A stretch of 27,817 bases of DNA. Source: an uncultured Opitutia bacterium (lineage in GTDB: Bacteria > Verrucomicrobiota > Verrucomicrobiia > Opitutales > UBA953). Shown here one piece after another: positions 7,373 to 15,519 of this stretch. Numbering within the stretch: the stretch's first letter is position 1; each line of letters opens with the position of its first letter. The stretch spans positions 1 to 27,817 of the forward strand of contig CALEEU010000180.1 in assembly GCA_937875975.1 (NCBI GenBank), in the 5' to 3' direction. The notes under the pieces are model-generated. The model searched no databases and was not told the origin of the DNA. It worked only from the letters and a program-made list of their open reading frames with translations. The translations under genes and the position numbers were made by a program.

Positions 7373-8770
7373 CTACTTTGCCGGCACGACGTCCGGCCGG
7401 GCACCGCCCAGGGCTTTCACAAGGTCGACCTGCGCGGCCAGGCGGTCCTGCCGCACCTTGGCCACGGCCACCTGGGATTCGGCCCGCAGACGACGGGCGG
7501 CGAGCAGCTCCATCGGGCTGGTCTGCCCCTGTCGAGCACGCTCAGAGGCGATACGATAGGCCTCGTCGGCCGCCTTGGCACGTCGCGCGGCGGCGGTGGC
7601 CGATGACGCGGTCTCCCGGACGTCGACCAAGGCGTCGCGGACCTCGCGACAAGCGTTGAGGAAGGCCTTCTCGTAGGCGGCGGCCGCCTGGTGCTGCTCA
7701 GCGACGGCTCCTTCGACCCGCGCCGCACCGCGACCGAAATCGAGCAGGGGATAACGGAGATCGACGCCGAGCGAGTGAGTCGCGGTCGCCCCGTCAAACA
7801 AGGCGTTGAGCTCGCGGCTCTCGGACCCGATTGCGCCCGTCAGGGTGAAGCTAGGGAAACGCGCGGCTTTGACGTAGCCGATGCGCGCGTTGGCGGCGAC
7901 GAGCGCCTGCTCCGCGGCAACGACGTCGGGACGACTGGCCAAAAGATCGGTCGGCAGACCTGCCGCCACCGGCGCAGGGAGGCGCAGTCCATCCTGACGG
8001 CGAACGGCGATGGTCAGCGCCGGCTGGCCCGTCAGCGTACCGAGGAGGTGCTCGGCGGCGGCGCGCGTCCGGCGGGCATCGGCCAGCGCGGCCACCGCGG
8101 CGGAACGGGCGACTTCGGCCTGGGCGACTTCGTTCGGACCAGCGGCGCCCACGGCGGCGCGCTTGGCGACAATAGCCGCTTCCTCATCGCGGGCAGCGAA
8201 GACTTCCTGGGCGGCCAGCGATTGCGCGTCCGCGGCGCGGAGGGCGGCGTAAGTCCTCACGACCGCGGCCCCGACGGAAAGCTCGACCATCCGCCTCGCC
8301 TCGCGAGCGCCTAACAACTGCGCGCGCGCCGACTCCTCGGCCCGGCGGAGCTTGCCCCAGAAATCCAGCTCGAACGACGTGGTGAGACCACCGCGCGCGG
8401 TGGTACGGTGCCGGCCGGTCGTGGCCAGATTCTGATTGTAAGCCCCTTCGCTCAGCTTGCTCGAATTGATCCCGCCGGTGGCATCAACCTGCGGGAAGCC
8501 GGCTCCTTCGGTCTCGCCGAGCACGGCAGCCGCCTGCTCCACTCGGCCCACGGCGATGCGCAGATCCGCGTTGGCGACCAACGCCTTCGCCACCAAGGCG
8601 TCGAGCTCCGGATCACCGAGCGACTTCCACCATTCGGCGCGGATGGCCGTGCCCCCCTTCCCGGCTTCCGGGAAGACGTCAGCCTCGGGCAGCTCAGGCC
8701 GGACGTAATCCGGTCCGACGGTGCAGCCACTGAGGAGGATGGCGGATAAGAGTGCGAGGCGGGGCATCAT
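7373..8770 (-). CDS. RND efflux outer membrane lipoprotein, NodT/OprM family
   Basis: Outer membrane channel of a tripartite efflux pump, 465 aa. The start at 8770 overlaps the pump's stop (ATGATG/TGA); a start one codon later is equally possible. The lipoprotein signal MMPRLALLSAILLSGC has a lipobox LSGC with Cys16, followed by TVGPDYVRPELP, the hallmark of the NodT/OprM family. Two outer-membrane-efflux repeats follow, with WWKSLGDPELDALVAKAL, a TSFELDFWGKLRRAEESARAQL motif in the first and DLLASRPDVVAAEQALVAANARIGYVKAARFPSFTL in the second. Three such protomers would form the beta barrel and the periplasmic alpha-helical tunnel that dock to the adaptor encoded in the same operon. Confidence 0.95.
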   Translation of the reverse strand: MMPRLALLSAILLSGCTVGPDYVRPELPEADVFPEAGKGGTAIRAEWWKSLGDPELDALVAKALVANADLRIAVGRVEQAAAVLGETEGAGFPQVDATGGINSSKLSEGAYNQNLATTGRHRTTARGGLTTSFELDFWGKLRRAEESARAQLLGAREARRMVELSVGAAVVRTYAALRAADAQSLAAQEVFAARDEEAAIVAKRAAVGAAGPNEVAQAEVARSAAVAALADARRTRAAAEHLLGTLTGQPALTIAVRRQDGLRLPAPVAAGLPTDLLASRPDVVAAEQALVAANARIGYVKAARFPSFTLTGAIGSESRELNALFDGATATHSLGVDLRYPLLDFGRGAARVEGAVAEQHQAAAAYEKAFLNACREVRDALVDVRETASSATAAARRAKAADEAYRIASERARQGQTSPMELLAARRLRAESQVAVAKVRQDRLAAQVDLVKALGGARPDVVPAK

Positions 8771-11700
8771 GGCTGGACGGGAGTCGGCTTTTCCTTTCGG
8801 CCCGAAAGCAGATGGAAGAACCACGGGATGAACAAGGTGGCGACGAAAGTGTCGAGCAACATGCCGCCCAGCACGCCCGTACCCATCGACTGGCGGGCCG
8901 CAGCGCCCGCGCCACTGGCGAAGGCAAGCGGGACGACGCCGAGCACGAAGGCCATCGAGGTCATGACGAGCGGACGAAGGCGCATGCGCGCAGCTTCGAT
9001 GGCGGCATCGGCCGCCGAACGGCCCGCCCGACGAGCGGTCTCGGCAAACTCGACGATCAAGATGGCGTTCTTGGCGGCGAGACCGATGAGCGTCACGAGC
9101 CCGATCTGGAAATAGATATCGTTCGGCATGCCGCGCACGAGCAAAGCGAGCAGCGCGCCGAGGAGCGCGAACGGCACGGTGAGCAGCACGCCTAAAGGTA
9201 ACGCAAGGTCTTCATACAAGGCCGCAAGGATCAAGAACACCATCAGGAGCGCGAGCAGGAACGCCGGCAAGGCGGAGGTCGCCGCACGCTTCTCCTGCAA
9301 GGCCTGCGCCGTCCAATCGATGCCGTAACCGACAGGCAGGATGTCCTCGGCAATCTCTTCGACCAGCGCGATGGCCTGGCTAGAACTCACGCCCGGGGCG
9401 GCTGCACAAATCAGGCGCGCGGACAGGAAGCCCATGTGCCGCTCGAGCTGCTCCGGCCCCGAGGAGGGCTTGAATTTCACGAAGCTGGAGAGCGGGATCA
9501 TCGCACCGTTAGCCGAACGGACATGCACGCGGCCGGCGGCGGCGGCGTCCATGCGATCGGCCGCCTCCGACTGGACAAGCACGCGGTAGGTGCGGCCTGA
9601 TAACGTGAAGTCGTTGGCGTAGACGACGCCGATGGTGGCCTGCAGGGCCTCGTGGAGGTCAGGCAACGTCACCCCAAGGGCGGCGGCGCGGACGTCGTCG
9701 ACCTCGGCGAGGAACTGGGGTACGGCCGGCCGCAGGAAGACGCGGATACCGGTGAGCTCGGGGCGAGCGCGGAGCGCGGCCTCCAGCTTCTCGATGTTCG
9801 CCGCGAGCCGGGCGGGGTCGTCGTCATCCTTCGCCTGCAGGTAGAATTCGAAGCCGCCGGCGCTGCCGATGCCACGGATGGCGGGAGGGTTCACCACGAG
9901 GCACATGCCGTCAGGCCGCGTCATCCCGATCGCGTTGAGCTGACGGGCGAGGGCCTCGCCGCCTGGCGGACGAGCGCCGAAATCCTTCAGCGGCAGGAAG
10001 ATCGTGCCGGAGTTGGTGCGCTCGCCGCCACCGAGCAGGTCGAAGCCGCTGATCGCGAAGGTGTGACGGACGGCGGGGTTCTCGCGCAACTTCGGCGTAA
10101 GGTCGTCCATGAAGGCCTTGGTGCGATTGATGCCCGAGCCGTCCGGCAGCGCCACCATGGCGAGCAGATAGCCTTGGTCTTCCGCCGGCAGGAAGCTGCG
10201 CGGTATCTTCACGACCAGCACGACGTTCGCGATGATGATCGCCAAGAAGGCGCCTGCGGCCGATCGCGGGTGATCAAGCAGCCAGCGGACCACGCGGCCA
10301 TGCCAGGCGGCCACGGCGCCGAAGCCGCGGCCGAAGCCCGCGACGACGCCAGCCATCCAGCCCGTCGGCGCGCCGGGCGCATGCGGCTTGAGCAGCAGGG
10401 CACAAAGGGTCGGCGTGAGCGTCAGGGCGACGAAGCCGGAAAGGATGACGGAAAAGGCGACGGTGACCGCGAACTGCCGGTAGAGCACGCCCGCGATGCC
10501 GCCGAGGAAGGCGACCGGCAGGAAGACGCACACGAGCACGCAGACGATCGCGACGATCGCGCCAGCGACCTCGCGCACGGATTCCTTGGCGGCCTCGAAC
10601 GGACTGAGCCCCTGCTCGCGCATGAGCCGTTCCGTGTTCTCAAGCACGACGATGGCGTCGTCGACCACGATGCCGATCGCGATGACCATCGCGAAGAGGG
10701 TCAGGATGTTGATGCCGTAGCCCATGATCCACAGCCCGGCGCAGGCGCCGATGAGCGAGACGGGCACCGCGATCATGGGGATGAGGGTGGCCCGCCACGA
10801 ACCCAGGAAGAGGAAGACGACAAGCGCGACCAGGAAGGCGGCCTCAAGGAGCGTGTTGCGTACCTCGCCGATGGCGGAACGCACGAAGCGGGTGGTGTCG
10901 AACGGGATGCTGTACTCGACGTCCGGCGGAAACTGCTTGGTCAGCTCATCCATCCGCGCACGGATGCGGTCGGCGGTCTCGAGGGCGTTCGAGCCGGTCT
11001 GCAGGAAGACGCGGATGCCGGCGACCGGCTTGCCATCCAGCATGCTGAGCTGCTCGTAACTCTGGGAACCGAGTTCCACGCGGGCGACATCCTTCAGGCG
11101 GAGCACGCCGTCGGCGGAGCCGGAGCGCAGCACGATATCACCAAACTGCTCGGGGGTCGAAAGGCGCCCGCGGGCCACGACGGGCACCACGAAGGCGGCG
11201 TCTACCGACGGCTCCTGGCCGAGGCGGCCAACGGCATACTGAGTATTCGTGGCACGGATGGCACGGACGACCTCAGCGGAAGTGACGCCGAGCGCAGCCA
11301 TGCGGTCCGGCCGCAGCCAGACGCGCATCGCGTAGTCGCGGGAGCCGAAGACACCGGCGTCGCCGACGCCCGGCAGGCGCTTGATCTCCTCGACGACGAC
11401 CGAGGCCGCGAAGTTGCTGAGGAAGACGGAATCGCGCGTGGCCTGAGGCGAGACGATCGAGACCGACATGAGGATATCGTTCGAGCGTTTCTTGGTGATC
11501 ACACCGAGACGGCGAACCTCTTCCGGCAGGCGCGGCTCAGCGAGCTTGACGCGATTGGCCACGAGGATGGTCGCCATATCCGGGTCGACGCCGTTCTCAA
11601 AGGTAACGGTAATGCTGAGTGAGCCACTCGATGACGAGTTAGACGAATAATAAAGGAGGCCTTCGACGCCGTTGATCTGCTCCTCGAGGGGGGCGGCGAC

Positions 11701-11883
11701 GTTATTGACGAGCGCCTCTGGCGAGGCACCCGGGTAGCTCGCCACGACCGTCACGGTCGGCGGTGCGATCTGCGGATACTGCGACAACGGCAGGTTCTGC
11801 AGCGCCAGCCCACCGACCAGGACGATGATGAGCGAGAGGACGGCCGAGAAAATCGGCCGCTTGATGAAGAAGTCCCAGCCCAT
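8767..11883 (-). CDS. RND multidrug efflux pump, AcrB/MexB-like (HAE1 family)
   Basis: Inner-membrane proton/drug antiporter of 1038 aa, close to AcrB (1049 aa). It has 12 predicted membrane segments and two large periplasmic loops. The N terminus reads FFIKRPIFSAVLSLIIVLVG, followed by LPLSQYPQIAPPTVTV as in AcrB. The proton-relay aspartates are present as the DD pair at 408-409 within GIVVDDAIVVLENTERL (AcrB Asp407/Asp408), and a Lys in GLAAKNAILIVEFA matches AcrB Lys940. The hydrophobic start and GPPA-type loops agree with HAE1 pumps for amphiphilic drugs, detergents or bile-like compounds; the true substrate is not predictable. ATG directly follows the TAA of the adaptor gene with no gap, so translation is coupled. 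Confidence 0.97.
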   Translation of the reverse strand: MGWDFFIKRPIFSAVLSLIIVLVGGLALQNLPLSQYPQIAPPTVTVVASYPGASPEALVNNVAAPLEEQINGVEGLLYYSSNSSSSGSLSITVTFENGVDPDMATILVANRVKLAEPRLPEEVRRLGVITKKRSNDILMSVSIVSPQATRDSVFLSNFAASVVVEEIKRLPGVGDAGVFGSRDYAMRVWLRPDRMAALGVTSAEVVRAIRATNTQYAVGRLGQEPSVDAAFVVPVVARGRLSTPEQFGDIVLRSGSADGVLRLKDVARVELGSQSYEQLSMLDGKPVAGIRVFLQTGSNALETADRIRARMDELTKQFPPDVEYSIPFDTTRFVRSAIGEVRNTLLEAAFLVALVVFLFLGSWRATLIPMIAVPVSLIGACAGLWIMGYGINILTLFAMVIAIGIVVDDAIVVLENTERLMREQGLSPFEAAKESVREVAGAIVAIVCVLVCVFLPVAFLGGIAGVLYRQFAVTVAFSVILSGFVALTLTPTLCALLLKPHAPGAPTGWMAGVVAGFGRGFGAVAAWHGRVVRWLLDHPRSAAGAFLAIIIANVVLVVKIPRSFLPAEDQGYLLAMVALPDGSGINRTKAFMDDLTPKLRENPAVRHTFAISGFDLLGGGERTNSGTIFLPLKDFGARPPGGEALARQLNAIGMTRPDGMCLVVNPPAIRGIGSAGGFEFYLQAKDDDDPARLAANIEKLEAALRARPELTGIRVFLRPAVPQFLAEVDDVRAAALGVTLPDLHEALQATIGVVYANDFTLSGRTYRVLVQSEAADRMDAAAAGRVHVRSANGAMIPLSSFVKFKPSSGPEQLERHMGFLSARLICAAAPGVSSSQAIALVEEIAEDILPVGYGIDWTAQALQEKRAATSALPAFLLALLMVFLILAALYEDLALPLGVLLTVPFALLGALLALLVRGMPNDIYFQIGLVTLIGLAAKNAILIVEFAETARRAGRSAADAAIEAARMRLRPLVMTSMAFVLGVVPLAFASGAGAAARQSMGTGVLGGMLLDTFVATLFIPWFFHLLSGRKEKPTPVQP

Positions 11884-13005
11884 TTACTTCTTGGCCGGAG
11901 CGACGACGACCGGGGAGCCCGGGCGCAGCTTGTGCAGCTGGTTGAGGATGACGCGGTCGCCGGGACGCAAGCCAGTGAGGATGACGATATTCGAACCCAG
12001 GGCCTCGCCCAAGGTGACCGGACGAGCCTCGGCGCGATCACCCGCACCGACGACGAAGACGGAACGTCCCGACGGAGCTTGGACGAGCGCGAGCTGCGGC
12101 ACGAGGGTGGCGTCCTTGGCCTTACCACCGGTCACGCGAACGCGGACAAACTGGCCCGCGAGCAAACCGCCGTCGGCATTGGCGAAACGGGCGCGGAGCT
12201 GCACCGTGCCGAGACGGGTGTCGACCTGGGGCGAGGCGAAGTCAATCTTGCCGCGGACGGGATAAGCGGAGCCGTTAGGGAGCAGGAGCGTGACCTCAGC
12301 GCCCTGGGCGGATTTGGCTCCGGTGGCAAAGAGGCGATGGAAATCATCTTCGGAAAGACCGAAGCGCGCCCAAACCTCATCCGCGTTCACGATCGTGGTG
12401 AGCAGGCCGTCCGGTCCGGTCGGAGTAACCAAAGTGCCTTCAGTAAGCAGGCGACGACCCGCGATGCCGGCGACGGGCGAGCGAACTTCGCAGTAATCTA
12501 AGTCGAGCTTAGCGAGGCTGGCCTTCGCGGCGGCGGCATCGCGCGCGCCCTTCGCGGCGTCGGCCAAGGCCTTTGCATCATCGGCTTCCTTGCGACTCGC
12601 GGCCTTCTGGCGGAAAAGCTCGGCCTGACGGACTGCTTCATCGGTCGCCTGCTGCGCCCGCGCAGTCTCTTGGGCGAGTTGTGCCACGGCCAACGCATGG
12701 GCGGCGACATAAGTCGCTGGATCGATTCGGAAAAGAAGGTCGCCGGCTTTCACTTGGGCGCCCTCGGCGTAATTGACCGTCTGCAAGATACCCGTCACGC
12801 GGGCGCGCACTTCCACTTCGCGCACGCCTTCGGTCTGCGCCGGCGCAATCGCCGTCTGAGCGAGGTCGGCCGGGGTGACCGTCAGGACCGCTACCGGCAA
12901 TGGCCCGGAAGGCGGCATGGCCGACTCCTGGCGACAACCGAACAGGCCGAAGACCAAGACCGCACAGAGAAGACCCTCGACAGGGCGAGATTTACATACA
13001 GACAT
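11884..13005 (-). CDS. RND efflux periplasmic adaptor lipoprotein, AcrA/MexA-like
   Basis: Membrane-fusion (adaptor) protein of 373 aa that links the RND pump to the outer membrane channel. ATG 13005 was chosen because it gives a lipoprotein signal (MSVCKSRPVEGLLCAVLVFG, lipobox LFGC, Cys24). The long open frame further upstream is antisense to the tetR gene. Domain order fits the family: a biotinyl-lipoyl half (VRARVTGILQTVNYAEGAQVKAGDLLFRIDP), an alpha-helical hairpin rich in Ala/Gln/Lys (about residues 95-165), the second lipoyl half (LDYCEVRSPVAGIAGRRLLTEGTLV) and a beta-barrel domain (WARFGLSEDDF onwards). First gene of the adaptor-pump-channel operon. The ATG lies inside the TetR-type operator. 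Confidence 0.95.
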   Translation of the reverse strand: MSVCKSRPVEGLLCAVLVFGLFGCRQESAMPPSGPLPVAVLTVTPADLAQTAIAPAQTEGVREVEVRARVTGILQTVNYAEGAQVKAGDLLFRIDPATYVAAHALAVAQLAQETARAQQATDEAVRQAELFRQKAASRKEADDAKALADAAKGARDAAAAKASLAKLDLDYCEVRSPVAGIAGRRLLTEGTLVTPTGPDGLLTTIVNADEVWARFGLSEDDFHRLFATGAKSAQGAEVTLLLPNGSAYPVRGKIDFASPQVDTRLGTVQLRARFANADGGLLAGQFVRVRVTGGKAKDATLVPQLALVQAPSGRSVFVVGAGDRAEARPVTLGEALGSNIVILTGLRPGDRVILNQLHKLRPGSPVVVAPAKK

Positions 13006-13017
13006 GTATGTAAATCT
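12988..13017. promoter_or_regulatory. AcrR/TetR-type operator, perfect 13-bp inverted repeat
   Basis: A perfect inverted repeat, AGATTTACATACA (12988-13000), GACA spacer, TGTATGTAAATCT (13005-13017), lies between and over the two divergent starts. The core TACATA...TATGTA closely resembles the E. coli AcrR operator as I recall it, and the adjacent regulator has an AcrR-like recognition helix. The adaptor ATG (13005-13003) is within the repeat and the tetR ATG is at 13030, so repressor binding would block both transcripts. The palindrome is seen directly; the binding is inferred. Confidence 0.85.
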
Positions 13018-13040
13018 ATTTGCCCGACCATGGCTCGCAA
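13013..13040 (-). promoter_or_regulatory. Candidate promoter of the efflux operon overlapping the operator
   Basis: On the minus strand a TTGCGA hexamer (13040-13035, inside codons 2-4 of tetR) and a TAGATT hexamer (13018-13013) are spaced 16 nt apart. The expected start of transcription falls at about 13006-13005, on the adaptor ATG itself, which would make a leaderless or near-leaderless mRNA. The -10 is inside the operator's outer arm. This is a pattern match only. Confidence 0.4.
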
Positions 13041-13641
13041 GACCAAAGCAGAAGCTGCCCTCACCCGTGACCGAATCGTTACCTGTGCCCGACAGGTTTT
13101 CAGCCGCGAAGGGGTCACGAATACATCCTTGGAAACGGTCGCCAAGGAGGCCGGCGTCACCCGCGGGGCGGTCTACTGGCACTTCCGCGACAAGGCCGAC
13201 CTCTTCATAGCGGTGCGACAGCAGACGGGGACGCTGCTGCGGTTCGCCGACTTCCGGACGGGGGACGCCCTGGAGCGACTCGAGTCCGGCCTGCAGGCGG
13301 CCCTTGATCGCCTGCGCACCGACCAGCAAGCACTAGAGACCTACGAGGTCATGCTCTGGAAATGCGAATACGTCGGCGCCTTCGCCAGCGTTCGCCAGGA
13401 CCTGATGTCGGCCAGCTCGCTCTTCCTGACCGAAGTGACGGAACTCTACGATGAGGCGGTTCGGATGAAACAGGCACCCGCCAATCTCGACCCGGCCTTA
13501 GCCGCGCGCGAGACACTGTGCTTTTACGCCGGATTGCTTAAACTGTGGCTGGCCGATGAAACCGGGGTGACGGTCCGCGCCGAGGTTCGCCAGCTGATCG
13601 CGCGACACGTCGCAGGGCGACGCCTGCAGAAGGCAGTTTGA
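13030..13641 (+). CDS. acrR: TetR-family repressor, AcrR/TtgR-like
   Basis: A 203-aa DNA-binding repressor that probably controls the divergent efflux operon and itself. The N-terminal helix-turn-helix is SLETVAKEAGVTRGAVYWHFRDKADLF (the recognition helix lies at about residues 42-51). The opening MARKTK and GVTRGAVYWHF are nearly the same as in E. coli AcrR. The C-terminal ligand domain has a WKCEYVGAF segment that matches the HKCEFVGEM segment of AcrR. TetR-family repressors of pumps lose DNA affinity on binding pump substrates; that mode is inferred here. The start at 13030 is 24 nt from the divergent adaptor start, and the operator lies in this gap. No Shine-Dalgarno motif is visible. The symbol acrR is given by similarity, not by proven orthology. 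Confidence 0.93.
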   Translation: MARKTKAEAALTRDRIVTCARQVFSREGVTNTSLETVAKEAGVTRGAVYWHFRDKADLFIAVRQQTGTLLRFADFRTGDALERLESGLQAALDRLRTDQQALETYEVMLWKCEYVGAFASVRQDLMSASSLFLTEVTELYDEAVRMKQAPANLDPALAARETLCFYAGLLKLWLADETGVTVRAEVRQLIARHVAGRRLQKAV

Positions 13642-13666
13642 CTGCCTTCGCCGCCGCCCATATTAA
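13638..13666 (+). promoter_or_regulatory. Strong sigma-70-type promoter, possibly leaderless transcript
   Basis: TTGACT (13638-13643), 17-nt spacer, TATTAA (13661-13666). The expected transcription start, about 7 nt after the -10, is 13673, which is the GTG start codon of the next gene. The -35 overlaps the tetR stop codon. This is the best promoter match in the window. Confidence 0.6.
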
Positions 13667-13672
13667 AGCACC

Positions 13673-14299
13673 GTGAAGGCTCTCCCCGCCCTACTCTGCC
13701 TGCTCCTGCTCGGGATGGCCCCGGTGCGTGCGGCCGACCCGGACGCGCCCCAGACGTTGCCGATTATCTACGACCAGCCGGGTGAGAAATATATCCTCCG
13801 CATCGATAATCGCCGCTATCAGGTGCCCTATGTGACGAAGGAAGGCGTGGTCCGCCTGATGTCCGCCGCCAACTATCCGCGCACGAAGCTACGCTTTGAC
13901 GAGTACAAGCGCTCGCTCGAAGACAAGGCGAAGGCCGAGACGCTCGTCAACCGCGCGCAGTCCAACGTCACCCGTGAGTCAGACCGCGTGACCCGGCTCC
14001 GCCGTAGCCTCGAATCCCTCCGCTCCCAACTCGCCCTGCTCCGCTCCCAACCGAATATCGACATCCGCGAACTGCAGTTCCTTCAGGAACAGATCCGCAT
14101 CACCTCGGCGTCGCTCGCCTCCGCCGAAGACATGGAAGCGAAAGCCCAATCGAACCTCGATAAGACCAAGTCCTCCACGGAGTCGGCGTTCCAGCGCGCC
14201 GATAAGGCCCGCGAAGACTACGTCGCCGCGCTCGACGAATACGAGAAGCCGCTCGCGGCGATTCGTACCATCGCGCTGACGCACGGCACCGCGCTCTGA
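13673..14299 (+). CDS. Secreted coiled-coil protein, unknown function
   Basis: A 208-aa protein with a GTG start at 13673, needed to include the signal peptide (residues 1-20, cleavage near APVRAA). The next Met (residue 15) would destroy the signal. The mature part has a short N-terminal domain (DQPGEKYILRIDNRRYQVPYVTKEGVVRLM) and then a long charged helical region (about residues 70-200) with heptad-like spacing, predicted to be coiled coil. I recognise no family. Export to the periplasm is likely. It precedes the SGNH esterase by 12 nt, so the two are probably co-transcribed from the promoter at 13638-13666. The role is unknown. Confidence 0.75.
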   Translation: MKALPALLCLLLLGMAPVRAADPDAPQTLPIIYDQPGEKYILRIDNRRYQVPYVTKEGVVRLMSAANYPRTKLRFDEYKRSLEDKAKAETLVNRAQSNVTRESDRVTRLRRSLESLRSQLALLRSQPNIDIRELQFLQEQIRITSASLASAEDMEAKAQSNLDKTKSSTESAFQRADKAREDYVAALDEYEKPLAAIRTIALTHGTAL

Positions 14300-14311
14300 T
14301 TTTCCAAGACC

Positions 14312-15466
14312 ATGAAGACCACCACCCTGCTCCTCGCCTTGCTCTGCGCCAGCTCCGCCAGCTTCGCCCAACAGACCAAGCCCGCCGCGAAAGCCCCGGC
14401 CGCTAAGGCCGCGCCGAAGTCGATTGACCGTTACGCCATCCGCCCAGACGAGAAGGTCTCCTGGCATGACGTCCGCGAGACCGACCTCGAAGGCCGCGCC
14501 TTCCCCGACGCCGAGCGCAAGAGCTACTTCGACCGCCTCCCCGCCGAGGCCGACGGCAAGGTAACCCCGGCCGTCTGGAGCCTGAGCCGCGACAGCGTGG
14601 GCCAGATGTTCCGCTTCCGTACCGACGCCACGACGATCTACGCGCATTACAAGGTGACCAAGGCTCAGCTTGCGATGCCCCATATGCCCGCCACCGGCGT
14701 CAGCGGCCTCGACCTCTACGCCCGCGACAAAGATGGCAAGTGGCGCTGGGTGCAAGTCGCCCGCCCCGGTGCGCAGGAGATGAAAATCCGCCTCGCCGAC
14801 GGCCTCGACGCCGGTGAACGCGAATACGCGATCTACCTGCCGCTCTTCAACGGCGTCGAATTCCTCCACGTCGGCGTAACCGAAGGCAAGAAGTTCGAAG
14901 GCCTCAAGCCGCGTGCGAAGCCCGTTGTCTTTTACGGCACCTCGATCACGCACGGTGCCTGCGCCAGCCGCCCAGGCATGGTACACACCGGCATCCTCGG
15001 CCGCCGCTTCGACGTGCCGGTCGTGAACCTCGGCTTCTCCGGCAACGGCCGCATGGACAAGGCCGTCGGCGACTTCCTCGTGCGGATTGACGCAGCCGCC
15101 TACGTCATCGACTGTCTCCCGAACATGAACGCAGAGGCCGTCACCGAGAAATGCGTGCCGCTCGTGAAGCAACTCCGCGCCGCCCGCCCCGGCACCCCGA
15201 TCATCCTCGTCGAGGACCGCCGCAATACGGACTCCTGGATCATCGCCTCGCGCCGTAAGCATCACGACGACAACCACGCCGCGCTCAAGGCCGCCTATGA
15301 GCAGCTCGTGAAGGAAGGCGTCAAAGGGCTTTCCTACGTGCCCGGCGACCACCTTTACGGCGACGACAGCGATGGCGCCACGGACGGCTCGCACGCGAGC
15401 GACTTGGGCTTCCATCGCCAAGCCGATATCTTCGAGCCCTTCCTCAAGGCCGCCCTCGGACGCTGA
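14312..15466 (+). CDS. Secreted SGNH/GDSL esterase with N-terminal GxDLY domain
   Basis: Secreted 384-aa hydrolase. A signal peptide (residues 1-19, ASFAQQ) is followed by an Ala/Lys/Pro-rich linker and a N-terminal beta domain ending in GLDLY (132-136), the GxDLY signature (PF14607). The catalytic SGNH domain (Lipase_GDSL_3 type) has block I YGTSITHGACASRPG (nucleophile Ser211), block II NLGFSGNGRMDK, block III DCLPNMNAE and block V TDGSHASDLGF (Asp358-x-x-His361). The GDS of classical members is GTS here, which is normal for this subfamily. Such proteins are usually carbohydrate deacetylases/esterases of Bacteroidota and Verrucomicrobiota; substrate unknown. It follows the coiled-coil protein by 12 nt. 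Confidence 0.9.
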   Translation: MKTTTLLLALLCASSASFAQQTKPAAKAPAAKAAPKSIDRYAIRPDEKVSWHDVRETDLEGRAFPDAERKSYFDRLPAEADGKVTPAVWSLSRDSVGQMFRFRTDATTIYAHYKVTKAQLAMPHMPATGVSGLDLYARDKDGKWRWVQVARPGAQEMKIRLADGLDAGEREYAIYLPLFNGVEFLHVGVTEGKKFEGLKPRAKPVVFYGTSITHGACASRPGMVHTGILGRRFDVPVVNLGFSGNGRMDKAVGDFLVRIDAAAYVIDCLPNMNAEAVTEKCVPLVKQLRAARPGTPIILVEDRRNTDSWIIASRRKHHDDNHAALKAAYEQLVKEGVKGLSYVPGDHLYGDDSDGATDGSHASDLGFHRQADIFEPFLKAALGR

Positions 15467-15519
15467 TTTTTAACGCTCCCCGCTGGCGAACGGGCCTATT
15501 CCTTTCACCCTAAGCGACG

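Noticed and set aside
6362..7606. A 414-codon open frame on the plus strand
   Set aside because: Antisense to the antiporter and NodT genes; Arg/Gly/Asp/Gln-rich without membrane or domain pattern.
9652..11622. A 656-codon open frame on the plus strand
   Set aside because: It is antisense to the AcrB-like pump; the product is rich in Arg, Asp, Gly and Glu, typical of GC-rich shadow frames, with no domain.
13979..15421. A 480-codon open frame on the minus strand
   Set aside because: Antisense to the coiled-coil and esterase genes, whose signal peptides and catalytic motifs are clear.
15467..15519. preQ1 riboswitch before yhhQ
   Set aside because: Only 53 nt, with no recognisable hairpin plus A-rich pseudoknot tail.
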